DNA of 28,732 nucleotides from Acidimicrobiaceae bacterium. Its GTDB lineage: Bacteria; Actinomycetota; Acidimicrobiia; Acidimicrobiales; RAAP-2. Positions 15,767 to 23,403 of the stretch are shown here, piece after piece. Within the stretch, counting starts at the first letter, position 1; each line of letters opens with the position of its first letter. Under the pieces are notes generated by a model. It was given only the letters and a program-made list of their open reading frames with translations. It searched no databases and was not told the DNA's origin. Where the stretch lies: positions 7,172 to 35,903 of the forward strand of contig PLSY01000190.1 of NCBI GenBank assembly GCA_003164275.1. Reading direction: 5' to 3'. Both the position numbers and the translations under genes were made by a program.

Positions 15767-17103
15767 CGAGGCCCCACTGCCCGGGCAGTCGAGCGGCGCG
15801 GGCCAATGGCCGTGCGCAACCCGCTTTCCTGAAAGCCAAGAAAGCTCCCACTCTGTCGGCAAGGGCCATGCTGGAGATGCGCCTCCACGTCGCCTCCAAA
15901 GACCTTGAGTGCCGTCCGCACCATTCGGGCGACACCGTCCGGGTGCCGACAGGCTCCTCGTCCTTCCACAAGGTCGCAACGCTCCAAGATCGGCTTGACA
16001 GAACCTCGAAGGTCGGCCGGGTGGGCGGCGAGCGCTTCACATAGTAGGGCCAACTCGGACAGACCATTCACGCACGGACCGCATTGACCAGCACCCGACC
16101 GCTCCAAATACCGGACGATTGATGCCATGGCAGCCAACGGGCATGAGTCGCTCCCTAGCAAGATGGCGATGCCTGCGCCGAGGGACGACCCGACCCCACG
16201 CGCTTCGCTTTCAGAGAGAGGCAGCGCCAGGGCCGTCCGCATGCTGACCCAACCGCCGCCGTAGCCTCCGAGCAGCACTCCCCCATAGTGGACGGCCTCG
16301 GACTGAGAAAGCCCGAGCGCGTCCTCAAGTGGGCTTCCGATAGCAGACTCAATGATCCTCGGGGTCTGCCACCGACCTGTCACCGTGAGGAGCATGGTTC
16401 CAGGTGAATCGGGAGTCCCCACCGATCGGAACCAGGCCGATCCAAACCTGGCGATCAGCGCAACATGGGCCAACGTCTCGACATTTTGGACAAGTGTCGG
16501 ATGTCCGTTCACTCCACGTGTCCGAATTGATCTGACACCCACGAACGAAGGCACAGCCTCACGGCCGTTGAGAGCGTTGACCACTGAGGATTCTTGGCCC
16601 GAAATGAACGCATCTGGCGCAGTTGCCACCTCAATAGGGACCGGGTCCAGGCCCAACCGAGCTCGCTGGCGAATCGCGGACTGCAGGGGGTCGACAAAAC
16701 GAGCGGGGATGTACAGGACAATACGGCGGGCGCCGATGGATGAGGCAGCGACAGTCGCACCGTCCAACACCAGATGGGGTACGGATCCAAGGAGGAACGC
16801 ATCCTTCGAGCTGGCCGGCTCACCCTCGGCGCCATTCGCAACTACCGTTGGTCGGGCCATTCCCTTGCTACTGACAGATCGCCATTTTGTAGCAACAGGG
16901 AACCAAGCCCCCCCGTGACCCCGAAGCCCGCTCGCCTCCACCTCGGCAAGGAACGACCGATCCAAGCTCGAGGGAGGCATCGCGCCCCACTGCGAGAGAT
17001 GGCTATCGAGATCGATCGTCCGACCATGTGGGTCGATACCGGTCATGAGTCTCTGGGCCCCAATGGGCGGTGCTGGTGGCCTCCATCCTCTCTGGGTAAT
17101 CAT
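15763..17103 (-). CDS. NuoF-like NADH-binding flavoprotein
   Basis: A 446-residue protein related to the NADH dehydrogenase 51-kDa subunit. FMN/NADH-site motifs: GLRGHGGAWFPVATKW (residues 59-74) and NGAEGEPASSKD (90-101). An SLBB-like segment is near 236-300. The C-terminal iron-sulfur region reads SGAGQCGPC (Cys341, Cys344) and GRGACRHPDG (Cys385); the first Cys of the usual ESCGxCxPC is replaced by Ala. The cluster may therefore use another Cys (355 or 376) or have three ligands. It starts at ATG 17103, overlapping the ferric-reductase-like stop (ATGA). It probably oxidises NADH and passes electrons to the ferredoxin encoded next (inference). Confidence 0.86.
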   Translation of the reverse strand: MITQRGWRPPAPPIGAQRLMTGIDPHGRTIDLDSHLSQWGAMPPSSLDRSFLAEVEASGLRGHGGAWFPVATKWRSVSSKGMARPTVVANGAEGEPASSKDAFLLGSVPHLVLDGATVAASSIGARRIVLYIPARFVDPLQSAIRQRARLGLDPVPIEVATAPDAFISGQESSVVNALNGREAVPSFVGVRSIRTRGVNGHPTLVQNVETLAHVALIARFGSAWFRSVGTPDSPGTMLLTVTGRWQTPRIIESAIGSPLEDALGLSQSEAVHYGGVLLGGYGGGWVSMRTALALPLSESEARGVGSSLGAGIAILLGSDSCPLAAMASIVRYLERSGAGQCGPCVNGLSELALLCEALAAHPADLRGSVKPILERCDLVEGRGACRHPDGVARMVRTALKVFGGDVEAHLQHGPCRQSGSFLGFQESGLRTAIGPRRSTARAVGPR

Positions 17104-18230
17104 GTGTGGTCTCCCGTTGAGCTGGTCATCGAGCCGGTAATCGATCGGTCGGTTCGGTTGAGGTCGATCTCGAGTGACAGATTGATTGTGCCGAGGGGCC
17201 CGTTGAGCGATGCCTCGATGGACGAATCCGACAGCGCTGTTACAACACCGGTCTCTGAACTCCACGTAACCCGACTCGAGGCCATGCTAACGCCACCATC
17301 CACTGCTGGACCGACAAGTTGAACGGTAAGGGGGGTGTTAGACGCGCCGCTGACGATCATCGTCAGATTGACTTCCTCAGTGCCCGGGGTACTTGTTGCC
17401 CTCGTCTGGTAAGTGCCGGTCAGCGTGCCTGCAGTCGGTAGCGAGGCCGCACCCCCTGTCCTTGCCGAACTCACTGGTGATGATGCTCCGACGGACGAGG
17501 AGTTGGTTGTCTGCGCCGACGAAGTAGCGCCACTCAGCTGGCCCATCAACGCCGCCGAGGTTCCCGCACGGTGCGACCAGCCCGAACGCAGGGGGCCGAC
17601 CAGGGCAAACACGGCGATGCCGATAACTCCCGCAACGCCAGCGAGCGCAAACGTCAGCCTTTTGATCGCCGAAGGGACTGGCCCAACAGCCAGGCGCCAC
17701 ATGGAGGCACCAAAAACGGAGGCCACGCAAAGCACCTCGACCACCAACACAATTGGAAGCCTGGTATCGGACCCTGAGCCGAGCCCGTGCAGCACGGCTA
17801 TCGGCCAGCAAAGGTAAGCAAGCAAGTGAGTGTTACGCCAAGCCCGAGTACCAATGTGCTTGCGTAGAGCACTCGTCACCGCCACGGCCAAGAGCATGTC
17901 CAGAGACAACGCGCCGAATCCGACCCACAAGGTGCGATAGGCCGTTCGGAAGGGAACAACGGCATCCAAGAGTCCGATGGGAACATATCCGTCAGCGACA
18001 GTGGTGACGACGTGGATGGCGATGAAGACAAGGCAGAGCACGGACAGATTGCGGTGCACGGATTGCGAGACGAATCGCGGCCAGGCCCGCGAACTCCAAC
18101 CGAGCGTGGCAACTATTCCAAGGACAACCGTCGCCGACAGCAGTACGAGCGAGACGATGCCGGATCCCCGAGTCAGATACCAGTAAGCCGTCGATCCGTG
18201 TCCGATGGTCGCTGCTGGTGCCATCAGCAT
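17100..18230 (-). CDS. Ferric-reductase-like six-helix haem membrane protein with exported C-terminal domain
   Basis: A 376-residue protein with six predicted membrane helices (about 23-43, 60-78, 102-120, 136-152, 160-178, 193-213). His59/His73 and His135/His148 have the 13-14-residue spacing of ferric-reductase-type proteins, which bind two haems stacked across the membrane. After the last helix comes a Ser/Ala/Thr linker containing SGATSS (233-238), which resembles an ApbE flavinylation site, then a beta-rich domain (about 266-376). Its start overlaps the ApbE stop; ATG at 18230 or at 18224 is possible. Likely role: moving electrons from the cytosolic ferredoxin/NuoF pair to an acceptor outside the membrane (inference). 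Confidence 0.86.
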   Translation of the reverse strand: MLMAPAATIGHGSTAYWYLTRGSGIVSLVLLSATVVLGIVATLGWSSRAWPRFVSQSVHRNLSVLCLVFIAIHVVTTVADGYVPIGLLDAVVPFRTAYRTLWVGFGALSLDMLLAVAVTSALRKHIGTRAWRNTHLLAYLCWPIAVLHGLGSGSDTRLPIVLVVEVLCVASVFGASMWRLAVGPVPSAIKRLTFALAGVAGVIGIAVFALVGPLRSGWSHRAGTSAALMGQLSGATSSAQTTNSSSVGASSPVSSARTGGAASLPTAGTLTGTYQTRATSTPGTEEVNLTMIVSGASNTPLTVQLVGPAVDGGVSMASSRVTWSSETGVVTALSDSSIEASLNGPLGTINLSLEIDLNRTDRSITGSMTSSTGDHT

Positions 18231-19183
18231 CGGGCTGTGGACCCTACCGACGGGCTGGCTTCGTCAGACGGCCAGCCACCCGCGAACGACACGGTACCGT
18301 CTGTTGCCACCAGACGTCCGTGTAGCCCGCGAGACTCTATCCACCCCACTGCACTCGCGCCCATGACCACCGACGCGGTGGAAGCAGTGTTGGCCTCCAC
18401 GCAGGACGCAGCGCTTACCGTGACAATGCGCCACGGACTCTCGACCGGAAGGCTCGAGGCGGGGTCGATTAGGTGGTGCACCACTTCGTCACCAACGAGC
18501 CATCGCCTCCCTGTGACGCCAGAAGTGGCCATGCCCCCTGATTGGACTGCGACGGTGACGGGAGGGCTGGTGCGGTCTAGGTCATCTTCGATCCCAATCC
18601 GGAAACCGCCGGCTGGAGGCTCGCCGGCCACGGCAACATCTCCGCCAAGTGAGACGACAACGCCACAACCGCAAGTCCGGTGAACTTCCCTCGCGATCCG
18701 ATCAGCGGCGAGTGCTTTCGCGGTCGCCCCCAGGTCGAGGCGTACACCAGTAGGGACGCGCACGACCCGCCTCCGCTTGTCCAACTCGATTGACCGCCAG
18801 CCTGGTATCGGATGAGCCTCAGGGACTCGACCCGTGACCCCTGCCGCGACATCGGAGAAGTCTCGGTCGTACCCCAGGCGGCACAACGCATCCCCTACCG
18901 TCGGGTCGACAGCGCCATCTGTTGCCTCGGCAGCCGCGAGCGCCACCGTGATCGCTTCGAAGAGGCCCTCACTTACCTGCACCGGTCTTCCACCGTGAAG
19001 TCCTAACCGGTTCAACTCTGAGTCCGGTCGAAACCGACTGGCTAGAGCGTCTATCCGATTCAGTTCCTCATGGCATACTGCGACGGCCAACGTGTGAACG
19101 CGAGCATCGGTGATGACGAGATCAACGCTGCACCCCAAAGCACGAGACTGATAGGCAACAACCTGCCCGGAGGGATCCCCCAT
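18224..19183 (-). CDS. apbE: FAD:protein FMN transferase (ApbE)
   Basis: A 319-residue ApbE family enzyme that attaches FMN from FAD to a Ser or Thr of an exported flavoprotein. Motifs in order: SRFRPDSELNRL, DGAVDPTVG, RLDLGATAKALAADRIA, SLGGDVAVAG, HHLIDPASSLPV, and EANTASTASVVMG near the C-terminus. In the last, the usual Asp of EADALATA is Asn, which may weaken Mg binding unless this subgroup differs. No clear signal peptide is seen, so it may act inside. The ATG at 19183 is 6 nt after the upstream stop; its end overlaps the haem-protein gene by 7 nt. Its presence strongly suggests a flavinylated partner in this operon. Confidence 0.93.
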   Translation of the reverse strand: MGDPSGQVVAYQSRALGCSVDLVITDARVHTLAVAVCHEELNRIDALASRFRPDSELNRLGLHGGRPVQVSEGLFEAITVALAAAEATDGAVDPTVGDALCRLGYDRDFSDVAAGVTGRVPEAHPIPGWRSIELDKRRRVVRVPTGVRLDLGATAKALAADRIAREVHRTCGCGVVVSLGGDVAVAGEPPAGGFRIGIEDDLDRTSPPVTVAVQSGGMATSGVTGRRWLVGDEVVHHLIDPASSLPVESPWRIVTVSAASCVEANTASTASVVMGASAVGWIESRGLHGRLVATDGTVSFAGGWPSDEASPSVGSTARC

Positions 19184-19189
19184 CGATCG

Positions 19190-19576
19190 CTAGCTCACCC
19201 TCGTTGGCACTTGGGCGGGGGCTTGCACACGGACAGGTGGCAAGGTCGTTGAAGGAGCGGGGGGGGCTGTCGCCGGTGTGGACGTCGCAGCGGTCCCACT
19301 AGCGGCTCCTGTCGATGGTGCCGTCGTGGTCGGTGCGGCGGTGGTCGGAGTCGAGGTCTGGGAACTGTTCGTCGTCGCTGGCAGAGTCGATTGGGAGGGG
19401 GCGCTCGAGTGAGTGCCTGGAAGCGCACGGCCGACATACAGGCCGAACACGGCCACTAGCGCGGTGGCGCCAGCTGCGCTCCATTTTGTGATCTGGGTGA
19501 CTCTTCGAAGGGATGCATCGCGTCGCAGGCGTGCAGCTCGAGAGGAACTCGGCGTTCTCCGGTCGTTGTGGAGCAT
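19190..19576 (-). CDS. Membrane-anchored Thr/Pro/Ala-rich protein heading the redox operon
   Basis: A 128-residue protein with a basic N-terminus, one hydrophobic helix (about residues 31-47) and a low-complexity Thr/Ala/Ser/Pro tail outside the membrane. No domain is recognised and no clear flavinylation motif is seen in the tail. The ATG at 19576 was chosen over the upstream GTG (19585), because the GTG overlaps the predicted -10 and the ATG lies exactly 7 nt after it, as in leaderless mRNAs. It is the first gene of the operon with apbE 6 nt downstream. It could be a wall-spanning anchor or a scaffold for the exported redox partners (guess). Confidence 0.7.
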   Translation of the reverse strand: MLHNDRRTPSSSRAARLRRDASLRRVTQITKWSAAGATALVAVFGLYVGRALPGTHSSAPSQSTLPATTNSSQTSTPTTAAPTTTAPSTGAASGTAATSTPATAPPAPSTTLPPVRVQAPAQVPTRVS

Positions 19577-19583
19577 GGAATCC

Positions 19584-19614
19584 ACTCTATGGAACGAGTC
19601 TGAAGAACAGATGA
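19584..19614 (-). promoter_or_regulatory. Response-regulator box and leaderless promoter of redox operon
   Basis: On the minus strand, TCATCTG-TTCT-TCAGACT (19597-19614) is an imperfect 7-bp direct repeat at 11-bp spacing, the layout bound by OmpR/PhoB regulators. Exactly 7 nt later is TAGAGT (19584-19589), then 7 nt to ATG 19576. No separate -35 is seen, so the box would replace it. It shares 15 of 18 bases with 21737-21754. Confidence 0.6.
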
Positions 19615-19675
19615 AAAATAGCTCTGTTTAGATAAGAAGTCTCGAAGAGAAGCCCTGGGTAAGCGGTCCCTCCGA

Positions 19676-21007
19676 TCAGCCGTCGCCCGAGTGCTGTTGT
19701 CGCTTGCTCGAGGCTATTGACGGTGACAACGAACCATCCGATTCGTCCGTAGGTCCGACAGGGGCGTCACCGGTTGGAAGCGCTCGCCATGTCACTTCCA
19801 GCCGAGCCCCACCGAGGGGCGATTGGTCGATAACGAGTACTCCGTCAGTGGCTCGAACGACCGAGGCGGCGATTGAGAGTCCCAGTCCGCTACCGCCCGA
19901 CTCGTCAGTTCCGCGATGGAATCTGTCGAAGACGAGGGCCTGTTGTTCGGGGGAGATTCCAGGGCCACTGTCATCCACGATCAGCTTTACGCGATTGCCC
20001 CGAAGGACTACCCGGGCGTTGACCGTGCCTCCCGGTCCTGCATATTTGCAGGCGTTGTCAACGAGGACGCCTATCAGTCGATCAATCCACTCTGGATTGG
20101 CCTGAATCCTACCCAACTGTGCGGTCTCGTCCGTGACCTGAAGGACGATGTTGCGAGCTGTCGCCACAGAATTAAATCGGCTGGCGCAGCTCAAGAGAAT
20201 ATCGCCTACATCCGCTTTCACCCGACCCCCTGCTCGGCGCCCATCTTCGAACCGAGCCAGCCATAGGAGGTCATCAACTATTTGTTGGAGCCTGTGAGTC
20301 TCGCCGACGATGCGTTGCAGAGTTCCCCGATACTCCTCCGTCCTCCGAGGTCGACTGAGCGCGAGTCCGATTTCGGCATCGATGACCGTCAGCGGAGTAC
20401 GAAGTTCATGCGAAGCGTCAGCCGTGAACTCCTCTTGTCGGCGCCGTATTACCTCCAACGGCGCAGATGCTCGAAGGCCAATGATCAAGGATCCGCCGAA
20501 GACCACCGCCAACAGGGCGGCCCCAAACACCAACTCCGCGGCAAGGAGCGTCCTTTGAACGCGACCCACTTGCCCGATGCTCTCACCTGCGACCAACCAA
20601 CCACCAGAGGCGGGGATGGCACTGAACCTAAACGTGGCCAGTCCCACATTGGCGGTTGTACTACCAGACGACCACTGCCGTACGGGAAGCACGGGGGCGC
20701 CCGTCGTGACGCTCGTCGAGGATCCCGAATGACTCACTTTCCAGACGAAGGTTGGGGCGTCGTCGACATCATGGTCCTGGTCAACGGGAGGTTGCGGAGA
20801 AGAGGCTGGGACCTCGAACGTGGGCTGGGAAGCACTCACGAGGCGGCTCGATAGCCGCACGTCCGCTTGACCGATCAGCCGGTGAACAACAAAGGCATCC
20901 AAAGCGATGATCGCAACAAGATAGGTGAAGAGAACGATGGCAGTGGCCATAAGTGCCAACCGAACGGCATGGAAACGGCGCGAACTATCGCCAGCCATGT
21001 GATGCAC
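19676..21007 (-). CDS. Sensor histidine kinase (two-component, HisKA)
   Basis: A 443-residue kinase with two membrane helices (about 16-40 and 154-177) flanking an extracytoplasmic sensor region of about 110 residues with no known domain. The dimerisation/phosphoacceptor motif ADASHELRTPLTV places the active His at residue 200. ATP-binding boxes follow: LVDNACKYAG (N), VDDSGPGI (G1), VFDRFHRG (F) and GGSGLGLSI (G2). It lacks a clear HAMP domain. It starts 6 nt after the response-regulator stop (GTG at 21007, or ATG at 20998). The signal is unknown; its position suggests it senses an envelope or redox state that triggers the downstream redox operon (inference). Confidence 0.9.
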   Translation of the reverse strand: MHHMAGDSSRRFHAVRLALMATAIVLFTYLVAIIALDAFVVHRLIGQADVRLSSRLVSASQPTFEVPASSPQPPVDQDHDVDDAPTFVWKVSHSGSSTSVTTGAPVLPVRQWSSGSTTANVGLATFRFSAIPASGGWLVAGESIGQVGRVQRTLLAAELVFGAALLAVVFGGSLIIGLRASAPLEVIRRRQEEFTADASHELRTPLTVIDAEIGLALSRPRRTEEYRGTLQRIVGETHRLQQIVDDLLWLARFEDGRRAGGRVKADVGDILLSCASRFNSVATARNIVLQVTDETAQLGRIQANPEWIDRLIGVLVDNACKYAGPGGTVNARVVLRGNRVKLIVDDSGPGISPEQQALVFDRFHRGTDESGGSGLGLSIAASVVRATDGVLVIDQSPLGGARLEVTWRALPTGDAPVGPTDESDGSLSPSIASSKRQQHSGDG

Positions 21008-21013
21008 GAGCTT

Positions 21014-21682
21014 TCATTGCGCGACTATCCGATAGCCCGTGCCCCGAATGGTCTGAATTTCCGTGTTGCTCCGCCGGATCTTTGCGCGAAGGCGGCCAAC
21101 GTGAACATCGATGGTGTTCGATCCAACAGCATCAGCCTCATCGCTCCAGACCTGGACCGCCATCATTTGCCGTGTCACGGCAGATGGTGCTCGGCGCAGG
21201 AGGAGTTCGAGTAGTCCCATCTCAGTGGCAGTAAGTGCAACGGGGTGGTCTCCGACGCTGACAGTACGGGACGCGGGGTCGAACTCGAGATCCCCACATG
21301 CGAGTCTCGGACCCTTTGTCATTGCAGGCCTGCGTTGGAGTGCTCGAAGTCGAGCCAACAGTTCTTCGAAATCGAAGGGCTTTACCAGATAGTCATCCGC
21401 CCCGCCGTTCAATCCCGCAATACGATCGGCCGCTGTATCACGAGCGGTCAGCATCAAAATCGGAGTATGGACCCCATAGCCGCGGGCCTGCTCAATGGTC
21501 TCGAGCCCGTTCAGCCCTGGCATACGCCAATCCACGATTGCCACGTCGTAGTCGTACGCCCTCAGATAGCTAAGCGCCTTCGCCCCGTCACCGACAGCGT
21601 CTACGACGTAAGCGCTCTCCAACAGGCCTCGCTCGAGCACGGATCTCAGGGCCACATCGTCTTCTGCCACCAGGACCCTCAC
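21014..21682 (-). CDS. OmpR/PhoB-family response regulator
   Basis: A 222-residue regulator. The receiver domain carries the acidic pair in VAEDD, the phospho-acceptor Asp in AIVDWRMPG (about residue 51), and the conserved Lys in VKPFDFEELLARL. The winged-helix output domain (about 125-222) has LTATEMGLLELLLR, VGSNTIDVHVGRLRAKI and the final RGTGYRI. It pairs with the adjacent kinase. The GTG at 21682 has GGAAG 9 nt upstream; an in-frame GTG at 21715 lies 8 nt after a predicted -10 and could be a leaderless start adding 11 residues. It probably controls its own gene and the redox operon through the shared direct-repeat box. Confidence 0.92.
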   Translation of the reverse strand: MRVLVAEDDVALRSVLERGLLESAYVVDAVGDGAKALSYLRAYDYDVAIVDWRMPGLNGLETIEQARGYGVHTPILMLTARDTAADRIAGLNGGADDYLVKPFDFEELLARLRALQRRPAMTKGPRLACGDLEFDPASRTVSVGDHPVALTATEMGLLELLLRRAPSAVTRQMMAVQVWSDEADAVGSNTIDVHVGRLRAKIRRSNTEIQTIRGTGYRIVAQ

Positions 21683-21723
21683 AACTGCCAGCTTCCGGCA
21701 CGTTGACAGTTCCACACTGTCCC

Positions 21724-21754
21724 AGCGTACCGAGGAATTCTGACAAACAGATGA
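21724..21754 (-). promoter_or_regulatory. Autoregulatory box and promoter of response-regulator gene
   Basis: On the minus strand, TCATCTG-TTTG-TCAGAAT (21737-21754), then 7 nt, then TACGCT (21724-21729) as -10. Layout and sequence match the box before the redox operon (15 of 18 bases, identical 7-nt gap). Start of transcription is expected near 21716. Confidence 0.6.
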
Positions 21755-21921
21755 CATCTCTTGGCGGTCAGCCGTCAGTCGGGACCTCGATCGTCGACAA
21801 GCCAACCCCGTTGCCGCGCCGAAAAGCGCGTCTGCCGCTCAGATGCTCCATCGATGACAAGTTCGGGGTTCTACGGTTCTCGACTCGCAGCCTGGAGTGA
21901 CCACCCGGTGGCTCGACTGTG

Positions 21922-22533
21922 TCACAAGTCGCGTTCAGCCCGAAGGACTCTCAGGCGATGCCAAAACAGAACGACCACAGCCATGACAGCCAGAACTGCG
22001 ACCACGTACCCGGCATAGCTGAAGGCTTTCAATACGTGGTTGTAGCTGGCGCCGAGGGCGTAGCCCACGCTGCTCAGGGCGGTGCACCAGATGGCACAGC
22101 CAATGACCGTGAATACGGCGAACTTGGCGATCGACATCTCGCCCAGTCCGGCTGCGAAGGAGACGAAGGAGCGGAGCAGCGGGATGAATCGGCCGAAGAG
22201 AACGACCGGGTCACCCCGTTTGGCGAACCAAGCCTCGGCCCGGTCGAGGTCCTTGTGGGTGAGAAGGACATACTTCCCGAAGCGATCGACGAGAGGACGA
22301 CCGCCGAAATAGCCGATGAGGTAGCCGGCCAGGGAGCCGAGTACTTCTGCCAGGACGGCAATCAGGATCACTACGACAAGGTTCAGATGGTGTGGCTCGT
22401 TCGGGATCTGCCCGCTGGCCAGTACACCGCCATAAATGATGGCAACCTCGGAACCGACGGGGAGGCCCATGGAAGAAATAAAACTCAACGCGAAGACCGC
22501 CACATAACCCCAGGTCTCCAAAAAGTGCTCCAC
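21922..22533 (-). CDS. DedA-family membrane protein
   Basis: A 203-residue polytopic membrane protein of the DedA/SNARE-associated family. It has the family features: an acidic Glu in the first re-entrant helix (GLPVGSEVAIIYGG), the EVLGSLAGYLIGYFGG segment, and the FGRFIPLLRSFVSFAAGLG motif with conserved Arg residues. DedA proteins move or flip membrane lipids such as undecaprenyl phosphate and help keep membrane potential and drug tolerance. The GTG at 22533 has GAGGAG 6 nt upstream. It is followed by a 239-bp gap before the response-regulator start, which holds that gene's promoter, so it is likely a separate unit. Confidence 0.9.
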   Translation of the reverse strand: MEHFLETWGYVAVFALSFISSMGLPVGSEVAIIYGGVLASGQIPNEPHHLNLVVVILIAVLAEVLGSLAGYLIGYFGGRPLVDRFGKYVLLTHKDLDRAEAWFAKRGDPVVLFGRFIPLLRSFVSFAAGLGEMSIAKFAVFTVIGCAIWCTALSSVGYALGASYNHVLKAFSYAGYVVAVLAVMAVVVLFWHRLRVLRAERDL

Positions 22534-22734
22534 GAAGTGCTCCTCGCCATTTAGTCGCCAACGGATCGAACATCTGAGCGCAGCGTCGGGGCCCCGCTTC
22601 CCTCATAATTCAGGAGATCTGGGGCATTGGAACGCTCACTGCCGTTGAGGCTAGGGAAATGGGCCTTCGAGCACATCAGCCCCGAGGATGATCTCGCACT
22701 TCGACTCAATGATGAGTTCGAGGCGAACGGCGAC

Positions 22735-23403
22735 CTAACGGGCCGGTTTGACCAACCCGACCTGGAAAGCGAACACGGCAGCCTGTACCCGGTCCCTGAC
22801 GCCCAACTTGGTAAGTATCTTGCCGACGTGGGACTTCACAGTGGCTTCGGAGACAAAGAGATGGTCAGCGATCTCGGCGTTCGAGAAGCCCTCGGCCACT
22901 TCGACGAGTACTTCTCGTTCACGTTCGGTCAGCTCGCCAAGCTCGCCACGACGCTCACCACCGGATTCGGCCGCCGGCAACTGCTCGGCAAAAGTATCCA
23001 GCAGCCGCCTGGTCACGCGCGGCGACACTACGGCATCCCCTCGGGCGACTACGTGGATGGCTCCAATCAATTCCGCCGGAGGAACGTCCTTGAGCAGAAA
23101 CCCGCTTGCCCCCGCCCGGAGTCCGGCAAAGGCGTACTCGTCGAGATCGAACGTGGTGAGGATCAGGACGCGAGACGCAAATCCGCCACTGACTATCTGC
23201 GCAGTGGCCTCGATGCCGTCCGTGCCCGGCATCCGCACATCCATCAGCACGACATCGGGTTCGAGCTGCCTTGTCATGGCCACTGCCTCGTCTCCGTCTG
23301 ATGCCTCACCAACGACCTCGATGTCCGCCTCCTCCTCGAGGATCATTCGGAATCCCTTCCTCAAAAGGGCCTGGTCGTCGACCAAGAGGACTCGGATGGT
23401 CAT
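22735..23403 (-). CDS. NarL/FixJ-family response regulator
   Basis: A 222-residue regulator. The receiver domain has VLLVDDQALLRKG, the phospho-acceptor Asp in VVLMDVRMPGTDG (about residue 54) and the conserved Lys in FLLKDVPPAEL. The C-terminal LuxR-type helix-turn-helix reads LTEREREVLVEVAEGFSNAE and SEATVKSHVGKILTKL. The ATG overlaps the stop of the kinase gene (ATGA at 23400-23403), so the pair is cotranslated. A likely target is the divergent ABC transporter, whose promoter has an inverted repeat directly upstream. Confidence 0.93.
   Translation of the reverse strand: MTIRVLLVDDQALLRKGFRMILEEEADIEVVGEASDGDEAVAMTRQLEPDVVLMDVRMPGTDGIEATAQIVSGGFASRVLILTTFDLDEYAFAGLRAGASGFLLKDVPPAELIGAIHVVARGDAVVSPRVTRRLLDTFAEQLPAAESGGERRGELGELTEREREVLVEVAEGFSNAEIADHLFVSEATVKSHVGKILTKLGVRDRVQAAVFAFQVGLVKPAR

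Noticed and set aside
21705..21721. Inverted repeat GACAGT/ACTGTC ahead of the response-regulator gene
   Set aside because: A 6-bp hairpin at the very start of the predicted mRNA; too short to claim as a riboswitch or terminator.
22627..23301. Plus-strand frame of 224 codons starting in the gap before the DedA gene
   Set aside because: Most of it is antisense to the NarL-type regulator; the first 36 codons in the gap look fair but have no partner or motif.
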